Below, one piece after another: positions 1-6,126 of a stretch of DNA of 8,554 nt. The translations under genes were made by a program, and so were the position numbers. The notes below the pieces were generated by a model. That model made no database searches. It was not told the origin of the DNA and was given only the letters and a program-made list of their open reading frames with translations. How positions within the stretch are numbered: position 1 is the first letter of the stretch; each line of letters opens with the position of its first letter. The stretch comes from an uncultured Gaiellaceae bacterium (GTDB taxonomy: Bacteria; Actinomycetota; Thermoleophilia; Gaiellales; Gaiellaceae), in NCBI GenBank assembly GCA_955652075.1, contig CATPAS010000097.1:1-8554 (forward strand). The letters are read 5' to 3'.

Positions 1-108
1 CGTCTCCTCCTCGTTCAGCGCCGGGACGATGGCGATGCGTCGCCACTCGGCGATCTGCGCGAGCACGGCGTCGCGCGGCGGCGCCTGCACTTCGGCGAGC
101 TCAGCCAC
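1..108 (-). CDS. Family 2 glycosyltransferase, N-terminal fragment (partial, runs off left edge)
   Basis: Only the first 36 codons are inside the window. Reading from the GTG at 108-106 the frame stays open to base 1 and ends with IAIVPALNEEET, at residues 25-36. This is the first beta strand and nucleotide-binding start of GT-A fold family 2 glycosyltransferases (the usual form is a hydrophobic strand followed by PAxNEE). Family members transfer a sugar from a nucleotide-sugar donor, commonly in polysaccharide or glycolipid assembly. The start codon overlaps the end of the upstream glycosyltransferase by 8 bp, so the two are probably translationally coupled. No Shine-Dalgarno is visible. A second GTG at 90-88 is a possible alternative start. 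The motif is short, so the family call is good but the substrate is unknown. Confidence 0.72.
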   Translation of the reverse strand, partial: MAELAEVQAPPRDAVLAQIAEWRRIAIVPALNEEET

Positions 109-1318
109 CGGCGGTCACCGGTGACCGCAAGCCCACGAGCTCGAGGATCTGCCGCGCACGATGCGCATACGTGTGCTCGTCGAGCACGCGCTCGCGCGCG
201 CGGCGTCCCATCGCCTCGGCGGACCCAGGATCGTCGAGCAGCTCGCGATAGGCAGTGAGCGCTTCGGCGGCGTCCGACACGACGCGCAGCTCCGAGCCGA
301 CGTCGAACCAGCGTTCGATCCCTTCGTGCGGGTTGGAGACGATCGCGGCGCCGGAGGCTGCGAGCTCGAACGGCCGGCACGTGGACGAGGCGTAGACGGT
401 CGCGTGCGAACGACGCGTGATGTTCAGATTGATCCTCGCGCGCGAGATCGCCTGTGCAAAGACGTTGAAGGGGACGTCGCCGATCATGCGCGCGTTTCCG
501 GTGTCGCCGCGGAAATCCGTTCCACCAAGGGCAAAGTCGATCTCCGGGTCGCGCCGGCTCGGTTCGCCGACGAGCTCGTGCATCCATTCGCGCCGAAACT
601 TGTCTCCGTAGCCGTAGAAGAAGACGTCGTGCTCCTTCTCGACGGCCGCGGGCTGGAACAGCTCCGGGTCGGCGGCCCAGAAGACCGCTTCCGCCCGCGG
701 CGCACCCAGCTCCCGCAGGCGGTCGAGCCCACCCTCGGAGTTCGACAGCACGAGGTCGTACTCGGAAGGATCCGCACCGTGGTAGTAGTTGAAGCCGGTG
801 TCCATGCCGCCGAACTCCGGCAAGCTCATGGGCACGTCGCCGTCGTAGAACACGACCGGGACGTCGAACCGCTCGCGCAGCCGCGTCGGAATGCCCCTGA
901 GGTGCGCCATCGGCACGGTGAAGCCGATGACCGCTGCGACGTCACGTTCGTGCTCGAGGATGCGCTCGAGATGCCGTTGCCAGCGCGGCGTGACGTAACG
1001 CCAGATCGCCTCGCGCGTCAGCCGGTCTCCCATCGTGTCTTCCGGGTTGTCCTCGCCGCGCCGAAGCAGCGTGTCGCCCTTCAGACGGGCGGCGAGCCCG
1101 CGGGCGCCGGCGAAGAGCTCGGCTTCGCGGTAAAGGGGATTGGGCGCCGTCCGCCACCAGGGGGATTCGATCGCCCGGCCGCGGTAGGGCGTGACGATGA
1201 GATCGACGCCGACCTCGTTGAGGCCCTTCCAGATCTGCCACCAGGCGGGCGTACAGCCGTAACGGAAGTCGAGGTCGGCCGCAGACGCGACAGCGAGGAT
1301 CTTCGGCGCACCAGCCAC
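101..1318 (-). CDS. CgeB-like glycosyltransferase (GT-B fold)
   Basis: This 405-residue protein starts with GTG at 1318-1316 and has no transmembrane segment or signal peptide, so it should be cytoplasmic. The N-terminal half opens with a Rossmann-like strand (KILAVASAADLDF, residues 6-18). The C-terminal third, about residues 290-395, carries the hallmarks of the CgeB/Glyco_trans_1_2 family: ARINLNITR at 294-302, then STCRPFELAASGAAIVSN at 312-329 with the conserved acidic residue E318, followed by the helix that ends with HTYAHRARQILE. Family members transfer sugars from nucleotide-sugar donors; the acceptor cannot be read from sequence. It sits first in a minus-strand pair with the family 2 glycosyltransferase that overlaps its 3' end. 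It is separated from the upstream sugar transferase by 111 bp with two hairpins, so it probably has its own promoter. No Shine-Dalgarno precedes the start. The family call is fairly secure. Confidence 0.82.
   Translation of the reverse strand: MAGAPKILAVASAADLDFRYGCTPAWWQIWKGLNEVGVDLIVTPYRGRAIESPWWRTAPNPLYREAELFAGARGLAARLKGDTLLRRGEDNPEDTMGDRLTREAIWRYVTPRWQRHLERILEHERDVAAVIGFTVPMAHLRGIPTRLRERFDVPVVFYDGDVPMSLPEFGGMDTGFNYYHGADPSEYDLVLSNSEGGLDRLRELGAPRAEAVFWAADPELFQPAAVEKEHDVFFYGYGDKFRREWMHELVGEPSRRDPEIDFALGGTDFRGDTGNARMIGDVPFNVFAQAISRARINLNITRRSHATVYASSTCRPFELAASGAAIVSNPHEGIERWFDVGSELRVVSDAAEALTAYRELLDDPGSAEAMGRRARERVLDEHTYAHRARQILELVGLRSPVTAGG
111..128. repeat. 18-bp perfect palindrome at the glycosyltransferase junction
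   Basis: GCGGTCACC at 111-119 is followed without a spacer by its exact reverse complement GGTGACCGC at 120-128. It lies inside the last codons of the CgeB-like gene and two bases before the GTG of the family 2 glycosyltransferase. It could be a protein-binding dyad or an mRNA structure that affects re-initiation, or chance in GC-rich code. Confidence 0.5.
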
Positions 1319-1324
1319 GCGATC

Positions 1325-1330
1325 AGTATG
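1325..1330 (-). promoter_or_regulatory. Possible -10 element of the CgeB-like glycosyltransferase gene
   Basis: On the minus strand CATACT (1330-1325) lies 6 nt before the GTG at 1318. It matches TATAAT at four of six positions, but the first T is missing. There is no Shine-Dalgarno in the 5' region, so a leaderless transcript is possible. No convincing -35 is found at 16-18 bp; a TTGACA-like CTGACA at 1358-1353 is 22 bp away, which is too far. Weak on its own. Confidence 0.25.
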
Positions 1331-1390
1331 GCGAACGGATGTGTCGGCTCTCTGTCAGATCGCAGCGTGATGCAGCCGTGCACGAAACCA

Positions 1391-1428
1391 CGAGCGGCGA
1401 AACCGCTCGGCGCCGCCAAGTCGGCGCC
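1391..1428 (-). terminator. Two tandem hairpins after the sugar transferase stop
   Basis: Two perfect inverted repeats follow the TAA at 1432-1430. The first has arms 1422-1428 and 1409-1415 (GGCGCCG type, 7 bp, 6-nt loop). The second has arms 1403-1409 and 1391-1397 (CGAGCGG type, 7 bp, 5-nt loop). They share base 1409. There is no long U-tract, only a short TGGTTTCG beyond the second hairpin. They probably act as a GC-rich terminator or a 3'-end stabiliser that separates the sugar transferase from the downstream glycosyltransferase pair. The 111-bp gap holds no other gene that I can see. Confidence 0.5.
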
Positions 1429-1429
1429 T

Positions 1430-2926
1430 TTAGTACGCCCCTCGCCGCGCCACGACGGCGGGCAGTGTGCGGGCCAGGATCGTGATGTCGAGCCAGATCG
1501 ACCAGTTCTCGATGTAGTAGAAGTCGAGCCGGACCAGGTCGTCGAAGCTCAGGTCGATCCGACCTGAGACCTGCCAGAGGCCGGTCATGCCCGGGAGCAC
1601 GAGATAGCGTTTCCGGTGCCAAGGGAGCAGCTGGTCGTAGTCGCGGATGGGAAGGGGCCGCGGGCCGACGAGCGACATCTCCCCCCAGAGGACGTTGAGA
1701 ACCTGTGGCATCTCGTCGAGCGAGAAGCGGCGCAGGAACCGTCCCAAGAGCGTGACGCGAGGATCGTCCTTGATCTTGAAGAGCGGGCCAGAGGCTTCGT
1801 TGTCAGCCTCGAGCGCCGCCTGGCGCTCCGCCGCGTCGGCGTACATGGTCCGGAACTTCATCATCCCGAACGCCTGCTCTCCGAGGCCGATTCGCCGGTC
1901 GCGATAGAACACCGGTCCGCGCGAGCTGAGCTTGACCGCGCCGGCGACGGCGAGCCAGATCGGCAATCCGGCGACGATGACGAAGCTCGAGACGATGATG
2001 TCGAAGCCGCGCTTGAGCGCCCACTCCGATCCCGCAAGCGCCGGCGGGCGCAACTCGAACAGCGGCGCCCCTTCGCCGGGAATGTATTCGGCACGCTGAA
2101 GAAGCAGCTCGGTCGTGCGCGGCGCGATCTTGACCTTGACTCCGAAGCGGTGAGCCTCCTCGACGAGCTCGAGCAGCTCGCGCTCGCCGAAACCGCCGTC
2201 CGTCACGATGAGCTCGTGGACATCGTGCTCGCGCAGGATGCGCGGCACCGCTTCGAAGCCTCCGAGCATGGGGAGGTCCCCCGCTTCGCCGTTCGGAGCG
2301 ATCGCGCCGAGGAACTCGTAGCGAACCCCGCTTCGATCCGCGCCGAGCGTGCGGCGCAGAGCCGCCAGCTGCTCGCCCTCTCCGACCAGCACGGTTCGCC
2401 GCCGCGCACCGGCAAGCCGCAGCAGGTCGCGCGTAAGAACCTCGTAGCTCGAACGCAGGATCCCGATGAAGAACACGGTCGTGACGAGGGCGGTCGGCGT
2501 CAATCCATAGGTCGTGAAGTGGTAGCCCGTCCCCAGGCCGAACGCGAGCGTGATCAGCGCGACGAGCACGAGCGAGAGCACGATCTGGCCGACGCCCGCG
2601 CGCAGCTCGCGCCGCCGATAGAGGCCGCCCACCCAGAACACGAGCACCGTGATCACTGTCAGGAACGGAAGCCAGCTGCTCTCCGTCTCCCAGACGATTC
2701 CCCACAGCGGCGGCCACTGGCCGAGGTAGAGCTCGCGGAAGGTGAGCGCCACGAAGATGCCGAGAACGAGTCCCGCCAGGTCGAGCGTCACGAGGGCTGC
2801 AACGCTGGCGAGGCGCCGCGCGACGGCCAGGAGCGTCGTGCGGGAGAGGAGGTAGGACCGGGCCGAGCGGATGTCTTCGACCGGCGCGGGCCGGGGCTCG
2901 GCCGGCACGGCTGGCTTCGTGCTCAC
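1430..2926 (-). CDS. Polyprenyl-phosphate sugar-1-phosphate transferase (exopolysaccharide initiating enzyme, WcaJ/CpsE type)
   Basis: The 498-residue product is a membrane phosphoglycosyltransferase that would move a sugar-1-phosphate from a nucleotide sugar to undecaprenyl phosphate, the first step of an exopolysaccharide repeat unit. Hydrophobic segments lie at about 38-63, 86-106, 112-134 and 142-157. A Rossmann-like CoA_binding_3 region (RRTVLVGEGEQ at 176-186) follows to about 270. The catalytic bacterial sugar transferase domain begins near 304 with KRGFDI and a membrane helix, then MKFRTM (356-361), KIKDDPRVTLLGRFLRR (384-400), SLDEMPQVLNVL, MSLVGPRPLP and LPGMTGLWQVSGR (444-456). Length and motif order match the full family. 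The frame is open further upstream, but that part is Arg-rich shadow sequence antisense to the methyltransferase, so the GTG at 2926-2924 is chosen. The sugar cannot be deduced. Confidence 0.93.
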   Translation of the reverse strand: MSTKPAVPAEPRPAPVEDIRSARSYLLSRTTLLAVARRLASVAALVTLDLAGLVLGIFVALTFRELYLGQWPPLWGIVWETESSWLPFLTVITVLVFWVGGLYRRRELRAGVGQIVLSLVLVALITLAFGLGTGYHFTTYGLTPTALVTTVFFIGILRSSYEVLTRDLLRLAGARRRTVLVGEGEQLAALRRTLGADRSGVRYEFLGAIAPNGEAGDLPMLGGFEAVPRILREHDVHELIVTDGGFGERELLELVEEAHRFGVKVKIAPRTTELLLQRAEYIPGEGAPLFELRPPALAGSEWALKRGFDIIVSSFVIVAGLPIWLAVAGAVKLSSRGPVFYRDRRIGLGEQAFGMMKFRTMYADAAERQAALEADNEASGPLFKIKDDPRVTLLGRFLRRFSLDEMPQVLNVLWGEMSLVGPRPLPIRDYDQLLPWHRKRYLVLPGMTGLWQVSGRIDLSFDDLVRLDFYYIENWSIWLDITILARTLPAVVARRGAY

Positions 2927-2933
2927 GCGCCGG

Positions 2934-2939
2934 AGTGTA
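2934..2939 (-). promoter_or_regulatory. Predicted -10 element for a leaderless sugar transferase mRNA
   Basis: On the minus strand TACACT (2939-2934), a TANNNT hexamer, is followed by 7 nt and then the GTG at 2926. No purine-rich ribosome binding site fits between them. The spacing puts transcription start at or next to the start codon, which is common in actinobacteria. The -35 region is not recognisable. Confidence 0.4.
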
Positions 2940-2962
2940 CTTCCGTAGCTTCCACGGCCCGC

Positions 2963-2968
2963 TAGGCT
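2963..2968 (+). promoter_or_regulatory. Predicted -10 element for a leaderless methyltransferase mRNA
   Basis: TAGGCT fits TANNNT and lies 8 nt before the GTG at 2977. No Shine-Dalgarno is present in the gap. The upstream part of this promoter would overlap the divergent sugar transferase promoter, since only 50 bp separate the two start codons. The -35 is weak at best. Confidence 0.35.
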
Positions 2969-2976
2969 CGCACCAG

Positions 2977-3603
2977 GTGAGCCTGGAGCAGTTGAGCGAA
3001 CGGTACGCCGAGCACAACCGCGTCGAGCGCGGTGCAGGCTTCGTCTTCGCGGGCCCCGAGCGCGTCGAGCTCTTCCGCCGCTACGTCGCCGGGCCCGGAC
3101 GGAACGTGCTCGATCTCGGCTGCCGCGACGGCGCACTCACTCAGGCTTACGCCGGCGGGAACGAGATCGTCGGGGTCGACGCCGACCGCGAGGCGCTCGC
3201 CCAGGCGCAGAAGCTCGGGATCGAGACCCGCTGGGCCGACCTCGACGATGCGCTGCCGTTCGACGGCGCTGCCTTCGATGTCGTGGTCGCCGGGGAGCTC
3301 CTCGAGCATTTGCGCGATCCTCGGCGCGTCGTCTCCGAAGTGCTGCGCGTCCTGCGACCGGGCGGCACGTTCGTCGGCTCCGTGCCGAACGCCTACCGCC
3401 TGAAGAACAGGCTTCGCTTCCTCGGCGGGCGCAAACCCGAGAACGACCCGACTCACCTGCAGATGTTCGCGCCGCACGATTTGCGCGCGTTGCTCGACGG
3501 CTTCGAGGACGTACAGCTCCATCTCATCGCCGGACGGCTCGTGCCGCTTCACGCACGCCTGTTTGCGAACGACATCGTCTTCTCGGGTCGCAAACCGAGC
3601 TGA
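2977..3603 (+). CDS. Class I SAM-dependent methyltransferase
   Basis: This 208-residue soluble protein has the Rossmann-fold methyltransferase motifs in order: motif I VLDLGCRDG (44-52), the acidic end of strand 2 at IVGVDADREAL (64-74), DLDDALPF (88-95) and VVVAGELLEHLRDP (102-115) for motif II, then EVLRVLRPGGTFVGSVPN (121-138) for motif III. It would transfer a methyl group from SAM; the acceptor is unknown, but sugars, lipids and small molecules are all used by this family. In this setting a nucleotide sugar or glycan is the natural guess. GTG at 2977 is preferred because the family-like sequence starts with SLEQLSERYAEHNR and a -10-like hexamer precedes it; a GTG at 2935 is in frame but would leave a 14-residue tail inside the divergent promoter region. 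Its 3' end overlaps the convergent deacetylase-like gene by 55 bp. Confidence 0.88.
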   Translation: MSLEQLSERYAEHNRVERGAGFVFAGPERVELFRRYVAGPGRNVLDLGCRDGALTQAYAGGNEIVGVDADREALAQAQKLGIETRWADLDDALPFDGAAFDVVVAGELLEHLRDPRRVVSEVLRVLRPGGTFVGSVPNAYRLKNRLRFLGGRKPENDPTHLQMFAPHDLRALLDGFEDVQLHLIAGRLVPLHARLFANDIVFSGRKPS

Positions 3604-4295
3604 AGCTCGTCGAGGTCCTTCGCGGTCCTCTTCAGGCCGAGGAAACGGAGGCCGAAACGCAGAGCCGCCGCGCGGCGGCGGTCGAGCAGATCGGTGTCGT
3701 GAAAGTAGGCGTGCACGATCTGACGCCCGAACGGTCCGAGCACCCCGCGCGCGAGCATGCCGATCGAGTGCGTCGTCGGCACTTCGAGCAGCCGGCGGCC
3801 GTCGCCGAGCTCCAGCCAGGCCGGCTCCTCCAGCTGCAGGTGCGGAGCGCCCGGCTCGAGGTAGCCGGGCCGGAACGCGGTCGCCGTGCAGTCGGCATAG
3901 CCGAGGTCGGCGACCATCCCCGCAACGCCTTCGTCGATGTACCAGCCGCCGCCGCAGAAGAAGGTAGGACGGAGCCCCATCGAGTCGAGCCAGCGTCCCT
4001 GCTCGCGCACGAGCGCCGCCGGGTCGCCGCCGGTCGGCCGCGCGTGATCGGGCGCGGTCCAGTGCGTATGCAGCCCGAAGGGCGCGCGTCCCCGCGCCTC
4101 CCGCGCCCGCTCGAGCCAGCGTTCCTCGTTCTCCCCCTCGGCCGGCGGGCGCATGAGGGCCGCGATCGCGAAACCACCCGGCCTGCGTTCCTGAAGGGCG
4201 CTGAAGCGCCGCCAGACGTCGTCGTCCAGCGGCCGCTCCACATGACACGAGACGACCGCGTACCGCCCGTGCAGTATGTGTCCCGTGTGCGGCAT
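3549..4295 (-). CDS. Polysaccharide deacetylase-like protein with degenerate catalytic motifs
   Basis: The 248-residue product resembles the NodB-type deacetylase barrel. Marks are a first strand AVVSCHVE (13-20), FGLHTHW (73-79), a TFFCGGGWYIDEG stretch (111-123) where the family usually has FRxGxW or FRxGxY followed by a D/E, a LGYADCTATAFRPGY strand (131-145), and HAYFHDTDLLD (195-205), which resembles the late HPWELD-type motif. Such enzymes remove acetyl groups from sugar polymers. The usual paired Asp after strand 1 appears to be replaced (H18, R21) and the motif Arg is a Cys (C114), so activity is uncertain. No signal peptide is visible. The ATG at 4295 is chosen because it follows TAGAGT by 6 nt; L8 (CTG) or V19 (GTG) are poorer alternatives. 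The last 18 residues overlap the methyltransferase gene and look like a readthrough tail. Confidence 0.68.
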   Translation of the reverse strand: MPHTGHILHGRYAVVSCHVERPLDDDVWRRFSALQERRPGGFAIAALMRPPAEGENEERWLERAREARGRAPFGLHTHWTAPDHARPTGGDPAALVREQGRWLDSMGLRPTFFCGGGWYIDEGVAGMVADLGYADCTATAFRPGYLEPGAPHLQLEEPAWLELGDGRRLLEVPTTHSIGMLARGVLGPFGRQIVHAYFHDTDLLDRRRAAALRFGLRFLGLKRTAKDLDELQLGLRPEKTMSFANRRA

Positions 4296-6126
4296 CGCCG
4301 GACTCTATTCGCCCGCGGGTGCGCCGAATCCCGAGCTCGTGGACGCCATGCGCGCCGCGCTCGTGCAGCGCGGGCCCGACGAGGGATCGACGGACGCCTT
4401 CGGGCACTGCGTGCTCGGCCATCAGCGCCTCAAGGTCATCGACCTCGACACCGGCTACCAGCCGGTGGCGAACGAGGCGGGGGACGTCGTCGCGGTCTTC
4501 AACGGCGAGGCGTACAACTTCATGTCGCTGCGCGACGAGCTGCGTGAACACGAGGTGCGCGGCACAGGTGACACTCCCATCCTGCCGCACCTCTACGAGG
4601 AGAGCGGGCCGCACTTCGTGCAGCGGCTGCACGGCATGTTCGCGGTGGCGCTCTGGGACGCCGGGCGCGAACGCCTCGTGCTCGCGCGCGACCGCCTCGG
4701 CAAGAAGCCACTCCTCTGGACACGGTTGCCCGACGGCACGCTCGCGTTTGCGTCAGAGCTGAAGGCGCTGCTGCGGCTGCCACAGGTCTCCCGCGAGATC
4801 GACCTCGGCGCCGTCGACGCGTATCTGGCGTTGCAGTACGTCCCTGGCGACAGGACTGCGCTGCGCGACATCCACAAGCTCGCGCCCGGACACGTGCTCG
4901 TCGCGGAAGGCGGGACGGAGCGGATCGAGCGGTACTGGCATCCCGAAGCGATCGCAGCACCGAGCGCGCAGGAGGGCGAGTGGCTCGAGCGCGTGCGTGC
5001 GACGGTGGGCGAGGCAGTGCGCAAGCGCCTCGTCGCGGACGTGCCGCTCGGAGCTCTCCTCTCCGGCGGGATCGACTCGAGCATCGTCGTCGCGCTGATG
5101 GCTCAGGCTTCGTCGCAACCGGTACGCACCTTCACGGTCGGGTTCCCGGACACGCGCTACGACGAGCGAGCGTACGCACGCGCCGTCGCGTCACGGTACG
5201 GCACCGTGCACGAGGAGGTGGAGATCGAGGAAGACATCGCGGCGACGCTGCCGCGCCTCGCAGCGGCCTTCGACGAGCCGCTCGGCGACGAGGCCGCGTT
5301 CCCGACCTTCCTGATCGCCGAAGAGGCGCGGCGGCATGTCACGGTGGCGCTCGGGGGTGACGGCGGAGACGAGACGTTCGCCGGCTACGAGCGCTATATC
5401 GCCCATCGACTGGCCGAACGCATCCCTGCGCCGGCGGCACAGGCCGGCGCAGCCGCGCTCCGCCTCCTTCCGGCCGCCCGCCGCGAGCCGCGGTCTCCGC
5501 TCTTCCGCGCGGCGCGCCTCTTCGACGTTGCATCCACGCCCGCAGCTCAGCGGTACGCGCGCCTGATGGAGGTGTTTCCAGTCGAGCTTCGCCGCGAGCT
5601 CTGGTCCGATCCCCGGCTGGCGCAACAGGTGCGACTCGAGCCGTCGCGGCCCGGCATCGCCGGCCTGCAACTGCTCGACATCGAGACGTACCTCCCCGGC
5701 GATCTCCTGCTCAAGGCGGACCTCGCTTCGATGGCGCATTCCCTGGAGCTGCGCTCGCCGTTTCTCGACCACGAGGTCGTCGCACTCGGGCTTGCGCTCC
5801 CCGATTCGCTGAAGACACGCGGCCTGAGGGGAAAGGTGGCGCTCCGGCGTGCGTTTGCCGCGGACCTGCCCCCGGAGATCGCCGATCGTGGCAAGACGGG
5901 CTTCGGCGTTCCGCTCGGACGCTGGTTCCGATCCGATCTGCGGGACTTGGCGCGCGGGCTCCTGTCCCGTGACCGCGGCTGGTTCCGGCCGGAAGCCGTG
6001 CGACGGCTGCTCGAAGAGCACGAGTCCGGACGCGCGGATCACGGACACCGGCTCTGGTGCCTGTTGATGCTCGAGCTCTGGGTGCGCGAGCACGTGGAAG
6101 CGCCCGTCCTCGTCACTACCGCGTGA
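4285..6126 (+). CDS. asnB: Asparagine synthase (glutamine-hydrolysing)-like amidotransferase
   Basis: This 613-residue class II glutamine amidotransferase has an Ntn-type glutaminase domain (about 1-210) and an ATP-dependent synthase domain (about 235-560). Start choice matters: from the GTG at 4285 the protein begins M-C-G-I-A-G, placing the nucleophile at Cys2 as the family requires; an ATG at 4276 would bury it at position 5. Other motifs are RGPD (29-32), FNGEAYN (72-78), RDRLGKKPL (135-143), the pyrophosphate loop SGGIDSS (260-266) and GGDGGDE (357-363). Length is near the AsnB norm, with an intact C-terminus. It would make asparagine or, as in many polysaccharide loci, amidate a sugar acid or precursor; the sequence does not settle which. 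It is first in a three-gene operon, and its 5' end overlaps the divergent deacetylase-like gene by 11 bp. Confidence 0.93.
   Translation: MCGIAGLYSPAGAPNPELVDAMRAALVQRGPDEGSTDAFGHCVLGHQRLKVIDLDTGYQPVANEAGDVVAVFNGEAYNFMSLRDELREHEVRGTGDTPILPHLYEESGPHFVQRLHGMFAVALWDAGRERLVLARDRLGKKPLLWTRLPDGTLAFASELKALLRLPQVSREIDLGAVDAYLALQYVPGDRTALRDIHKLAPGHVLVAEGGTERIERYWHPEAIAAPSAQEGEWLERVRATVGEAVRKRLVADVPLGALLSGGIDSSIVVALMAQASSQPVRTFTVGFPDTRYDERAYARAVASRYGTVHEEVEIEEDIAATLPRLAAAFDEPLGDEAAFPTFLIAEEARRHVTVALGGDGGDETFAGYERYIAHRLAERIPAPAAQAGAAALRLLPAARREPRSPLFRAARLFDVASTPAAQRYARLMEVFPVELRRELWSDPRLAQQVRLEPSRPGIAGLQLLDIETYLPGDLLLKADLASMAHSLELRSPFLDHEVVALGLALPDSLKTRGLRGKVALRRAFAADLPPEIADRGKTGFGVPLGRWFRSDLRDLARGLLSRDRGWFRPEAVRRLLEEHESGRADHGHRLWCLLMLELWVREHVEAPVLVTTA
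4302..4307 (-). promoter_or_regulatory. Predicted -10 element for a leaderless deacetylase-like mRNA, inside the amidotransferase gene
   Basis: On the minus strand TAGAGT (4307-4302) matches TANNNT and is followed by 6 nt and the ATG at 4295. There is no ribosome binding site. The element lies within the first codons of the divergent amidotransferase gene, so the two transcription units would overlap at their 5' ends. The -35 is not clear. Confidence 0.35.

Noticed and set aside
1353..1358. CTGACA (minus strand) as the -35 of the CgeB-like gene
   Set aside because: It is 22 bp from the CATACT candidate, beyond the usual 16-19 bp spacing, and no better -10 pairs with it.
161..1567. 468-codon open frame on the plus strand
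   Set aside because: It is antisense to the CgeB-like glycosyltransferase, which has clear family motifs. The translation is Arg/Val/Asp-rich without recognisable domains, as expected for a GC-rich mirror frame.
1616..2965. 449-codon open frame on the plus strand
   Set aside because: It is antisense to the sugar transferase and composed of charged, low-complexity residues; it also crosses the divergent promoter region.
2927..3136. Upstream extension of the sugar transferase (70 extra residues)
   Set aside because: The extension is almost all Arg, Gly, Ala and Ser and lies antisense to the methyltransferase. GTG at 2926 follows a good -10 at leaderless spacing and the family-like N-terminus begins there.
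3699..4547. 282-codon open frame on the plus strand
   Set aside because: It is antisense to the deacetylase-like gene and then out of frame with asnB, with no domain features.
2962..4632. 556-codon open frame on the minus strand
   Set aside because: It runs antisense to the methyltransferase and the start of asnB and in another frame through the deacetylase-like gene. It has no domain signals and conflicts with three better-supported genes.
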